Assembly (NCBI GenBank): GCA_030836665.1 | Contig: JAUPLX010000076.1 | Span: forward strand, 1 to 15,016 | DNA from: Patescibacteria group bacterium | Lineage (GTDB): Bacteria; Patescibacteriota; Gracilibacteria; BD1-5; UBA2023 | DNA length: 15,016 nt | Direction of reading: 5' to 3' | Shown: piece by piece, positions 1 through 12,186 of the stretch | Layout: every line of letters begins with the position of its first letter | Numbering within the stretch: the first letter of the stretch is position 1 | The notes under the pieces: generated by a model | Database searches by the model: none | Seen by the model: the letters and a program-made list of their open reading frames with translations, nothing else | What the model was told of the DNA's origin: nothing | Translations under genes and position numbers: made by a program

Positions 1-465
1 GCTACCGGCGTGGCGTTCAGTACTCCCGACGGCAAATGGAAGGTCGATGGAAAGGCGGCCGAAGGCGCGATAGCCATTGCGAAAACCATGCACGAGGTCG
101 GAGCGGATTTCCTCATTTCGTCCATTAAGAACATCGCGAATTCGGAGAATATCGGCTTTCAAGACGGGATGGTTTCCCGGACGGAAGAACGCAAACTCTT
201 CGTTTTCATGGCGGATTTCTTCGGCGTGAAATCATTCGATCGAAACGAGCCCGACGCGGAAATCATGCGGGAAAAATTCGTCCGCGCCCTCGGATACGAA
301 GGCCGTTCGCTCAAAGAAAAGGGGCGCGACATCGGCATCGTTTCCGAAAGCGGAAGCCTTATCGGAACGAAACTCCAAGAACGTCTCGCGATGTTCCATA
401 CGTACCATGGACGCGACGTTTCCTCTCCGGAAAGGAAAACTCCGAAAATATCCGTAGCGGCATAG
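1..465 (+). CDS. 3' part of an unrecognised gene, paralogous to the next gene's C-terminus
   Basis: The frame is open from the first base, so the true start probably lies upstream; a GTG at 10 is in frame but nothing marks it as a start. The visible 154 residues end at a TAG (463-465). I recognise no named family. There is no membrane segment or signal peptide, and the composition is charged and helix-forming. From the Asp-Gly at codons 55-56 onward it aligns without gaps with the last ~76 residues of the protein at 562-3078. By eye there are about 20 identities in 75 positions, including the shared ADxF, the SLxExG stretch and the ESG near the end. The two genes are therefore tandem members of one family. 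A terminator follows directly, so it ends its own transcript. Function unknown; that it is a real gene is well supported by the paralogy. Confidence 0.7.
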   Translation, partial: ATGVAFSTPDGKWKVDGKAAEGAIAIAKTMHEVGADFLISSIKNIANSENIGFQDGMVSRTEERKLFVFMADFFGVKSFDRNEPDAEIMREKFVRALGYEGRSLKEKGRDIGIVSESGSLIGTKLQERLAMFHTYHGRDVSSPERKTPKISVAA

Positions 466-475
466 CGCGATCATA

Positions 476-513
476 AAGCGGAATTTCGTATGGATCGGGA
501 TTCCGCTTTTTGC
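476..513 (+). terminator. Rho-independent terminator of the first gene
   Basis: A perfect 9-bp stem, AAGCGGAAT at 476-484 with ATTCCGCTT at 500-508, closes a 15-base loop. Its 3' arm merges into a run of T (507-511). It starts 10 bases after the TAG of the upstream gene and separates it from the 562-3078 gene. Confidence 0.75.
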
Positions 514-538
514 TTGCGGACGAAAAATTTGGTAAAAT
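510..538 (+). promoter_or_regulatory. Candidate sigma-70-type promoter for the 562-3078 gene
   Basis: TTGCTT at 510-515 and TAAAAT at 533-538 are separated by 17 bases. The -10 matches the consensus at five of six positions and the -35 at three. Transcription would begin near 545, leaving a leader of under 20 bases before the ATG at 562. The -35 overlaps the T-tract of the preceding terminator, a compact arrangement that recurs before the fibre gene at 11269. Confidence 0.5.
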
Positions 539-561
539 GCGATAAACCCTAATTCGCAAGA

Positions 562-3078
562 ATGTCCGATAAAGAACGAACCGCCCCTTCCGGCTCAAAA
601 GACTCCGTAAAGCCGATTCAAGGCGTCGATATCGGTTCCGACGGAAAAGAAAACGAGTCGGACCGGAAGATTCGCGAATTCACGCTCGCGGAACTCGAAA
701 AGAGTAAGAAAATCCTCCCGAAGGAACGCTACGAAGCCCTCGTGAAAGCCGTAGGCGAAATTTTGCGCGGCCATTACGAAAAAGAGGAGGAAGTCCGGGA
801 GGGCGTTCGGGCGAAGATTGCTGAATTCAAGGGGGAGGTGGGAATCGGAAACAGTATCGATGAAAACGAATCATGCATACGTAATAAATTCGATGTGGCG
901 GATATCAACGGCGTAAAAACCGCCGTTTTTCTCAAATCGGTTTTTTCGGATCCGAAAAAACTGCAAGAGTTCCGAGTCCTCCTTGAAAAAGATACGGACC
1001 TGCTCGCCGGGTTCATCCGATATTGGTCGATGCAAAACATTGACGGAGCGATTACGGACAAGAGCAATTTGAAGCGCATAATGTTATGACGGAACGATGC
1101 GGCCATAACCGAGACGATCGACACGTTTTATAAGAACCTTCTCGAAACGAAGGGGTTAAAATTGGAAGTGACGGACGTCAATGCCTTCGCTTCCAAGAAC
1201 GCTTCGGATGAGGAAAAGACCGGGGAAATCGCGGAAAAACTCGGAAAAGTCCGCATCTACGAAAAGAAAGAGGCGAAAGGGAAACTCCATAGTTCTGAGG
1301 AATCTCGGGAAAATTTCGACAAACTCATATCCGGTGGACGTTCCTTGGGCGATTACGATAATAAGGACATCTCCCATGTCATTTCGTACGCGTACGCGAA
1401 CGCGCATAAGGAAATCCCCCTTTCTAACGAGAGCGTCAGGGATTTGGGGGCCATGGCGAAACTGAAAGACAAGCTCGCTCGGGATCCGCGCGGACTTCTC
1501 GCGATTTCGAAAGGCTGGGGCATTACTGCGACGACCGAGCCAAGACTGGATCTCAACTTGCAGGTAAAAGCGGCGGGGATCAAGATTGAGCTCATCAGCA
1601 ATATTAAGGAGAGTTTCATTTTAGCGACCGACAAGAAGATTGGCGATTTCGCTCAATCCCAACTCGGAGAAAAAGCCGATCCAGAAGCAGTAAGCGCCCT
1701 TACGACGAAACTTAAGGACGCGATTTCGAGGCCGGAGGCCAATTCCGAATATTTCGGAAACGTATGTCGGGAAGTCGACAAAGCCCTGCGTAAAGCCGGG
1801 ATAAAGAAACCGAGTTCCGAGGATAATTTGCATTTCATTCGGCAGGTCCTCGAATTGAAAGCCGGGGAAACTCGGTTCAATGCTTCGACGAACGAATTTT
1901 CCGCAAAAGCGTTCCAAGCCTTCGGAAAAGCGGAAAACGCGGCTCAAGTCGAGAAAATTCGAAAATCTCTCCTCGAAAAAGCCGTAACCGAAGAAGATAA
2001 GAAAGCCGTCAATGAAGCGGCCGACGATCGCATAAGAGCGCTTCCGGTCGAAGCGATTGCGAAATCTTTCGGCAGCGCCTACGAAACTCCGAAAATTAGC
2101 GAACCCGGAGCCATTGCCATCGAGACGAAAGCGAACAAGGGCGAGATTACCGCCGACGGGATACGAAAAGACCTTGCCCGCAATATCGAATCACACAAAG
2201 CTTTATCGGGTGCCGCTACCGCCCTCCAGTCTGCCGGATTATTGAACGGCAAGCATATCAGCGAACTTTCCGCTCACGAAATTACGAAAACCGCCAAGGA
2301 ACTCAAAGAAAAACCGAATCCTTCGGAAGCGGAAAAAAAGACGATCGGGGAGATGGAAAAGTATGAAGGTACGGTACTGGAAGCGAAGCGTGAAACGGTC
2401 GCCATCGTTCGTGGAATTTCGTATGATGAAGTACGTCAGTTGGAAAAAAGGGGCGAGACGGTCGAATCGATGTATGAAAAAGCAAGGGCCGAACCGATTT
2501 TCAAAACGGCGGACAAGATTTCCGTCGGAGAAATTCCAGATCGAATTTCTTATGAAAATTTTTCATCCGAAAGAATGGAACGGATGCGGACTGGCCAGAC
2601 CGTTTCCATGGATTTGGGATCCGAGACGACGAACGTCATTATCGCCAAGACTGGCGATTCGGTCGCTCCATACCGCATATCGGTAGGAGGTATGGAGGCA
2701 TATTCGTGTAACGAAAAAAATCTCGTCTCACACCTCGAAATGGCCAAGCTCCTCTGCGAAAACGGACTCGAATTCCTCGCGCCGGTCTCCGCCGACATGC
2801 TCCGCATCGCCTCAGTCCGCGAGGGGAATCTCGCTACCGCCAAAGACGGCGAATTCACCGACCGGGAAAAACGCGCCTTGCTGAAAACGTTCGCCGATAC
2901 CTTCGAAATCGAGGGCTTCCCGAAAGGCGCCGTGGAAACCCGGCAGATGGAAACGTACCTGAAGACCTACGCGACCGAACGCGGAGCCTCGCTCCAGGAG
3001 CTCGGAATCCGTTCGAAGATCCTCGACGAATCGGGAAATATCGCGAATAAAGAAGGGTTTCTCAGGCGTCTCGGATAA
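562..3078 (+). CDS. Unrecognised 838-residue charged protein with one in-frame UGA (Gly176)
   Basis: Under the standard code this looks like two genes (562-1089 and 1162-3078). Both are in the same frame and the only break is a TGA at 1087-1089, which the window's UGA=Gly code removes, giving one protein that ends at TAA. The ATG at 562 follows a promoter-like element by 23 bases; no Shine-Dalgarno is visible. The protein is rich in Lys, Glu and Ala, mostly helix-forming, with no signal peptide or membrane segment, so it is probably cytoplasmic. I recognise no catalytic motif. Residues ~730-838 form a separate domain that resembles the C-terminus of the upstream gene, with the shared core beginning at Asp762-Gly763. 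Base composition jumps near 2735 from about 37-45% to about 60% GC, roughly at the start of that domain. Function unknown. Confidence 0.8.
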
Positions 3079-3085
3079 TCGTCAG

Positions 3086-3112
3086 CCTCCGCCTTGACCG
3101 CGGGGGTTTTTT
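3086..3112 (+). terminator. Rho-independent terminator after the 838-residue gene
   Basis: CCTCCGC (3086-3092) pairs with GCGGGGG (3100-3106) over 7 bp including one U-G wobble, with a 7-base loop, and is followed directly by six T. It lies 8 bases after the TAA, which makes rpoB the start of a new transcription unit. Confidence 0.75.
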
Positions 3113-3143
3113 CCATACACTTGCGTCCAAGAAGTTTTCGCTA

Positions 3144-3188
3144 CTCGCCAACCGATTGCGTTCCTGTAACGGCGAGGGCGGATTTTTT
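3144..3188 (+). promoter_or_regulatory. Inverted repeat plus T-run in the rpoB leader (possible attenuator)
   Basis: CTCGCC (3144-3149) and GGCGAG (3171-3176) are a perfect 6-bp inverted repeat with a 21-base loop. A run of six T at 3183-3188 follows, 27 bases before the rpoB ATG. The shape is that of a weak terminator or attenuator. The six bases between stem and T-run and the long loop make it less convincing than the other terminators here. I see no clear -35/-10 pair between 3113 and 3214, so the rpoB promoter is not placed. Confidence 0.35.
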
Positions 3189-3214
3189 CGTATTTTCTAA
3201 AAATTCCACCCTCC

Positions 3215-6200
3215 ATGGCGAAAAAGAAAGAGGCGGCAGCGGGAACGCAAGCACCCACCCCCTCCGATCTCGGCGCAGTCTACGAAGTCAAAGGACGGTA
3301 TTTCTTTACGGACGACCGCTCCATCCTCGAACTTCCGAACCTCATCGAAGTCCAGACCGACAGCTACCGCGACTTTTTGAACCACCGGCTCGAAAAGGCG
3401 TTCAAGGAAACCTTTCCGATCCAAGACTTCTCGGGAGAAAAAATCGACATCTACTACAAGGGTTTCACCCTCGACGAACCGAAGCACTCGGTAGCCGACG
3501 CCAAGCGGAAGAACCTCAACTTCGAGGCTCCGCTCAAGGTCCGTCTCGAAATGCTCAACAAGCAGTCGGGCGAAATCAAGGAACAGGACGTCTACATGGG
3601 CGGACTTCCCCTCATGACCGAAAAGGGCACCTTCGTCATCAACGGCGTCGAACGTATCATCGTCAACCAGGTCATCCGTTCCACCGGCATGTTCTTCGTT
3701 CCCGATGCCAAGAATCCGGGGGCATTCGCCATGAAAGTCATTCCGCAGAAGGGTTCCTGGTTCGAAATCGAAATCGAAAAAAAGGGCATCGTCAACGTCA
3801 AGATCGACAAGAAGCGCAAGATTCCGGTAACGGTCCTCCTTCGCGCGTACGGTCTCGAATCCGATTCCGACATCCTCGGCGCCTTCAAGGGCAATAAGGA
3901 ATTCATCGCGAAATACCTCGCGGCGACCATCGAAAAGGACAAGACCAAGACCCGCATGGAAGCCCTCTATGCCATCTACAAGCTCCTTCGTCCGGGAGAC
4001 CTCGGTACCGACGAACGCGTATCCGAACTTTTCCGCACGACCTTTTTCGACGTCAAGAAATTCGAACTCGGCGAAGTCGCCCGCATCAAGATCAACCGCA
4101 AACTGGGACGTAACGTCGAATACGCGGAAGAAGGAAAATTCCTTTCCGCGGACGACCTCGTGGACGGCCTCAAGTACCTCCTTTCCCTTATGGAAGAAGT
4201 TCCGGGATGCGGATGGGACGATATCGACCACCTCGAAAACCGCCGCGTCCGCTCGGTCGGCGAACTCGTGTACGACAAACTCAAGGTCGGTCTCGCCCGC
4301 ATGGAAAAGATCGCCAAGGACCGCATGACCATCATCGAGCTCGATGACGCGACTCCGGGAACTTTCATCAACTCGCGCCCGATCGTCGCGGTTCTGAAGG
4401 AATTCTTCGGAACCTCGCAGCTCTCGCAGTTCATGGATCAGTCCAACCCGCTTTCCGAACTCGCGCACAAGCGCCGCGTCACGGCTCTCGGTACCGGCGG
4501 TCTCACCCGCGAACGCGCTTCCTTCGAAGTCCGCGACGTCCACCCGACCCAATACGGCCGCATCTGTCCGATCGCGACGCCCGAAGGACCGAACATCGGT
4601 CTCGTATTGCACCTCGCGTCTTTCGCGAAGGTCGATAAATACGGTTTCATCGCCACCCCGTTCCGTAAGGTCACCCATATCATCGCGAACGACGGAAAAG
4701 CCGCGATCAACCGCATTACGCTGGGCGATCTCGTCGACGCGAAGGGGAAAGTGGTAGTGGGAGAAAAAACCCTCATCACCCCCGAACTCGCCAAGGCCAT
4801 CGCCGACAAGGTTCCTTCCAAAGAAATCGAAGTCCGCGGATTCCTTACGACCGACTACGAATATTTCGACGCGTACCAGGAACGCGGACTCGTCATCGCG
4901 GAAGCGAATTCCCCGGTAGACGAATTCGGCAACTTCGCCGAAACCCGCATCTCGGCACGTAAGAATTCCGAAGCGACCATCGAATATGTCCGCGAAGTCA
5001 CCCATGCCGACGTTTCCCCGAAACAGGTCATGTCCGAATCCACTTCGCTCGTCCCGTTCCTCGAACACGACGACGCGACCCGTGCGGAAATGGGTACGAA
5101 CATGATGCGCCAGGCAGTACCGCTCGTCCGGGCGGAAGCTCCGGTCGTAGGTACCGGTACCGAACGCATGATCGGAGAAGGCTCCGGTTACGCGGTCAAA
5201 TCCAGCGAGGACGGTGAAATTATCGGCGTCGACGCCAAGCATATCTCCGTTCTCTACAAGTCCGGAAAGAAGGAGCTCTACGAACTGCGCACCTTCGAAC
5301 GTTCCAACCACGACATGATCATCCACCAGAAGCCGCTCGTTTCGACCGGCGAAAAGGTGAAGGCCGGCGACATCCTCGCCGACGGTCAGTCCATCGACAA
5401 CGGCGAACTCGCGCTCGGACGCAACCTCCTCGTAGCGTACATGCCTTGGGGCGGGTACAACTTCGAAGACGCGATCGTCATTTCGTCCAACATCATGCAG
5501 GACGACTACTTCACGTCCGTCCACATCAACGAATACGTGATGGACGTCCGCGAAACCAAACTCGGACCGGAACAGACTACCAACGACATCCCGAACGTTT
5601 CGTCAAGCAAGCTCAAGGACCTCGATGCCGACGGTATCGTCCGTATCGGCGCACACGTCCGCGGCGGCGACATCCTCGTCGGTAAGGTCACTCCGAAGGG
5701 AGAAATCGAACTCTCTCCGGAAGAACGGCTTCTGCGCGCGATTTTCGGCGACAAGTCGAAGGACGTGAAGGATTCCTCGCTCGTCATGCCGGCGGGTTCC
5801 GGCGGAAAGGTCATCGGAATCCACGTACTCCGTCGCGAAGAAGGCGATAACCTCCCTACCGGCGTATTCATGCAGGTGAAGGTCTACGTAGCCCAGACCC
5901 GCAAGATCGAAGTCGGCGACAAAATGGCCGGACGCCACGGAAACAAGGGTATCGTCTCGCGCATCGCGCCGGTCGAAGACATGCCGTTCCTCGAAGACGG
6001 AACTCCGGTCGACATCCTCCTCAACCCGCTCGGCGTAATCTCCCGCATGAACATCGGGCAGATTCTCGAATCCCACATGGGTATCGCGGCACGCAAGCTC
6101 GGCATCAAGGTGGCTACCCCGATCCTCAACGGAATCCCGGTAGAAAAAATCGGCGACCTGATGGAACAGTCGGGCCTCCCCCGCGACGGCAAGGTCCAAC

Positions 6201-6754
6201 TCTTCGACGGACGCACTGGCGACCCGTTCAAGGAAAAGACCATGGTCGGAGTGAAGTACATGCTCAAACTCCACCACCTCGTAGAAGACAAGATCCACGC
6301 GCGTTCCGTCGGACCGTACTCCATGGTCACCCAACAGCCGCTTTGAGGTAAGGCGCAAAACGGCGGACAGCGTCTCGGAGAAATGGAAGTCTGGGCTCTC
6401 GAAGGATACGGCGCCGCCAACATCCTCCAGGAAATGCTCACCATCAAATCCGACGATATCAACGGCCGCGCACAATCGTACGAAGCCATCGTCAAGGGAA
6501 AACGCATCAAGCGCCCGAACATGCCGGAATCGTTCAACGTTCTCCTGCGCGAGCTCCAGGCCCTCAACCTCAAGATCGACCTCCTCGAAAAGGACCAGCT
6601 CGAAGCGGAAGAGACCGAACAGCTCGAACGCTACGCCGAAATCGAAAAACTCGAAGGACAGTACGACGTCGAATTCGATCTCCCGGTCGAAGAAGGCAAG
6701 ACCGAACAGGAAGGCTCCGAACACAAGGAGCGGACCGAAGAAGAGGAAAGCTAA
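3215..6754 (+). CDS. rpoB: DNA-directed RNA polymerase subunit beta, with one UGA read as Gly1044
   Basis: RpoB forms one pincer of RNA polymerase and part of its active centre, the rifampicin pocket and the RNA exit path. The 1179-residue length resembles Firmicute RpoB, without the large E. coli insertions. Visible landmarks are the N-terminal lobe with RSTGM at 155-159, the rifampicin cluster with QLSQFMDQSNP at 402-412 and HKRR at 418-421, CPIATPEGPN at 451-460, NFEDA at 749-753 and HGNKG at 908-912. After VTQQPL the frame meets TGA at 6344-6346. Translation continues as GKAQ, GEMEVWALE and MPESFNVLL, the conserved C-terminus that contacts RpoC, then adds an acidic tail and ends at TAA. 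Without UGA=Gly the last 135 residues would be lost. The start follows a pyrimidine-rich leader with no Shine-Dalgarno. rpoC follows after 42 bases, so the two are cotranscribed. Position 423 is Thr where E. coli has Ser531. Confidence 0.98.
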
Positions 6755-6796
6755 GCCGCCATTTCCTTTTTCGTTCCCTAACATACCACCCCAACC

Positions 6797-10819
<4,023 letters not shown>

Positions 10820-10834
10820 TCCGCGAGAAGAATG

Positions 10835-10868
10835 GAAACCCCCTCCCGAAACGGAGGGGGTTTCTTTT
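10835..10868 (+). terminator. Strong Rho-independent terminator of rpoBC
   Basis: A perfect 12-bp stem, GAAACCCCCTCC (10835-10846) with GGAGGGGGTTTC (10853-10864), has a 6-base loop and is followed by TTTT. It is the strongest terminator in the window and closes the rpoB-rpoC unit. Confidence 0.93.
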
Positions 10869-10920
10869 CGAACGGCCTTCGGAACGATTTAACAAAATGT
10901 ACGAATTTCTACAATCTGAA

Positions 10921-10948
10921 TTGATTTTTTCCTTTCGGGCGATATTCT
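10921..10948 (+). promoter_or_regulatory. Candidate promoter for the small DNA-binding protein
   Basis: TTGATT (10921-10926) and TATTCT (10943-10948) are spaced by 16 bases, each matching the consensus at four of six positions. It sits between the rpoBC terminator and the ATG at 10980, predicting a leader of about 25 bases. TACAAT at 10910-10915 is an alternative -10 with a poorer -35. Confidence 0.4.
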
Positions 10949-10979
10949 CCGTCGAGATATCCTCCTTTTCGTTCCCATT

Positions 10980-11174
10980 ATGACGAACCGTAAGAAATTC
11001 GCTGCCGCCGTCAATTTCTACCTCACCGACGCGCAAAAGAAGAAGATCGAATTCATTCTCGAACAGAAAGGGCAGAGTCTTACGGATTTCCTCCGCACCC
11101 ACGTGCAGACCACCATCGAAAAATACGAAGACAAGAACGGCGCCATCAACGTATATCAGACCTACATCGTATAA
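10980..11174 (+). CDS. Small ribbon-helix-helix-like DNA-binding protein, 64 aa
   Basis: The protein starts with a short basic arm. A beta-strand pattern (AAVNFYLT, about residues 9-16) is followed by helix 1 (DAQKKKIEFILEQ), a Gly-containing turn with QSLTD, and helix 2 (FLRTHVQTTIEKY). This order and the Ser/Thr at the start of helix 2 fit the ribbon-helix-helix (Arc/MetJ/CopG) fold, whose members bind operator DNA as dimers through the strand. The match is by pattern only. It lies between a terminator and its own terminator, with a candidate promoter, so it appears to be a single-gene unit. It could regulate itself or the adjacent surface-fibre genes; there is no neighbouring toxin gene to suggest an antitoxin role. 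Contains no UGA and ends at TAA. Confidence 0.72.
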   Translation: MTNRKKFAAAVNFYLTDAQKKKIEFILEQKGQSLTDFLRTHVQTTIEKYEDKNGAINVYQTYIV

Positions 11175-11192
11175 AGCGTCCAACGAAATACG

Positions 11193-11222
11193 GCCTTCCG
11201 ATTGAGGAGGGCTTTATTTTTG
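11193..11222 (+). terminator. Rho-independent terminator after the 64-aa gene
   Basis: GCCTTCC (11193-11199) pairs with GGAGGGC (11206-11212), 7 bp with one U-G wobble and a 6-base loop. A T-rich tract with a single A and a single G follows (11213-11222). It lies 18 bases after the TAA. Confidence 0.8.
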
Positions 11223-11240
11223 TTAATGAAGCGTTACAAT
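11213..11240 (+). promoter_or_regulatory. Candidate promoter for the surface-fibre pair
   Basis: TACAAT at 11235-11240 matches the -10 consensus at five of six positions. The best -35, TTTATT at 11213-11218 with a 16-base spacer, is weak and lies in the T-tract of the preceding terminator. If TACAAT is the -10, the in-frame ATG at 11239 lies inside the promoter and cannot be the start, which favours the ATG at 11269. Confidence 0.4.
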
Positions 11241-11268
11241 GCCAGCGTTTACTTTTTCGCCTTCCGTT

Positions 11269-12168
11269 ATGCGCTTTGAAAAATTCAAGAAACCCGCGCT
11301 CTCCGCCGTAGCGTTTTTCGGAACGCTCGGGGCCGTTTCCATCGGCTATTCGGCGTACGTTTCGAACTATCCAGCCGCCGCGACCGCCGGGGTCACAACC
11401 CTTTCCGCGACCGAGTGGAACAAGATGGTCACGGCATTACAGACGCTCGATAACAATCTGTCGAACCTTTCGTTTTCGGGAGGAAGAGTAGGAATAGGAG
11501 CCTCGTCTCCGGCAACGAAATTGCACATCATCGGCCCGGCCATTACCGGAGCTCCGTGGATTGGAGAAGCCGTCCGTATGGAGTCATCGAGCTATCCCGG
11601 AAACTACGCGAGTTTGTTCATAGACATGTCAGGCGTATCGAGCGGACTCTCGTTCGGCATGAATGGAAACCGGAGTCTCTATGTGGCAAATAGTGGCAAC
11701 GTCGGCATCGGCATGACGACTCCGCAAAACGCGCTCCACGTATCCGGCAACATCGGCGCGACCGGATGGGTCGGCGCGGGTTGCGAAACGAATTGCAGCG
11801 ACGTGGCATCCGGATATTCCATTCTCTATGCGGACGGATGGGGACGTGCCACATGAGGATGGACGACCGCTTCGGACTCGCGCCTGAAGGCGGATATTCG
11901 ACCAATCGAAGACCCGATTGGAAAATTGAAAATGATCAACGGCGTGACGTACCGGATGAAAGACGGCGACGGTTCGAGAAAGACGGGCGTCATCGCCCAA
12001 GACGTGGAAAAAGTCTTCCCGGAACTCATCGTGGAAAACAGTAACGGATACAAATCCGTAAGCTACGACAAGCTCGTCGCGCCGCTTATCGAGGCCGTAA
12101 AAATCCAGCAGGTCCGGATTGAAGAATTGGAGACCCGATTGCAAAAAATGGAAACCGCGGGAAATTAA
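11269..12168 (+). CDS. Membrane-anchored tail-fibre-like protein with S74 chaperone domain (UGA at Gly196)
   Basis: The 299-residue protein has a basic N-terminus and one hydrophobic segment (about residues 10-30), which looks like a signal anchor. A helix-forming LSATEWNKMVTALQ stretch follows, then two beta-fibre repeats: GRVGIG at 72-77 with SSPATKLHI, and GNVGIG at 143-148 with TTPQNALHVSG. The C-terminus matches the Peptidase S74 intramolecular chaperone domain of phage tail spikes, which trimerises the fibre and cuts itself off with a Ser-Lys dyad. Visible here are SDSRLK (Ser202, Lys207), GVIAQDVEKVFPELI from Gly240, SVSYDKLVAPLIEA, and a closing coiled coil. The UGA at 11854-11856 lies six residues before that Ser, so the standard code would split fibre from chaperone. 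The start at 11269, not 11239, is chosen because it aligns with the paralog's start and leaves room for the promoter. Probably a surface adhesin; no phage structural genes are nearby. Confidence 0.87.
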
Positions 12169-12186
12169 TTCGAAACCATCTTTCAT

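Noticed and set aside
1162..3078. Independent 638-residue gene starting at 1162
   Set aside because: The start is preceded by open coding sequence in the same frame back to 562, with only a TGA (Gly) between, and there is no promoter or terminator between the parts.
6383..6754. Separate 123-residue gene after a truncated rpoB
   Set aside because: It is in the same frame as rpoB and encodes the conserved RpoB C-terminus; the TGA between them is Gly, so it is not a separate gene or a pseudogene fragment.
11239..11268. ATG at 11239 as the start of the S74 fibre gene
   Set aside because: It lies inside the TACAAT -10 candidate; the ATG at 11269 aligns exactly with the paralog's start relative to the hydrophobic segment.
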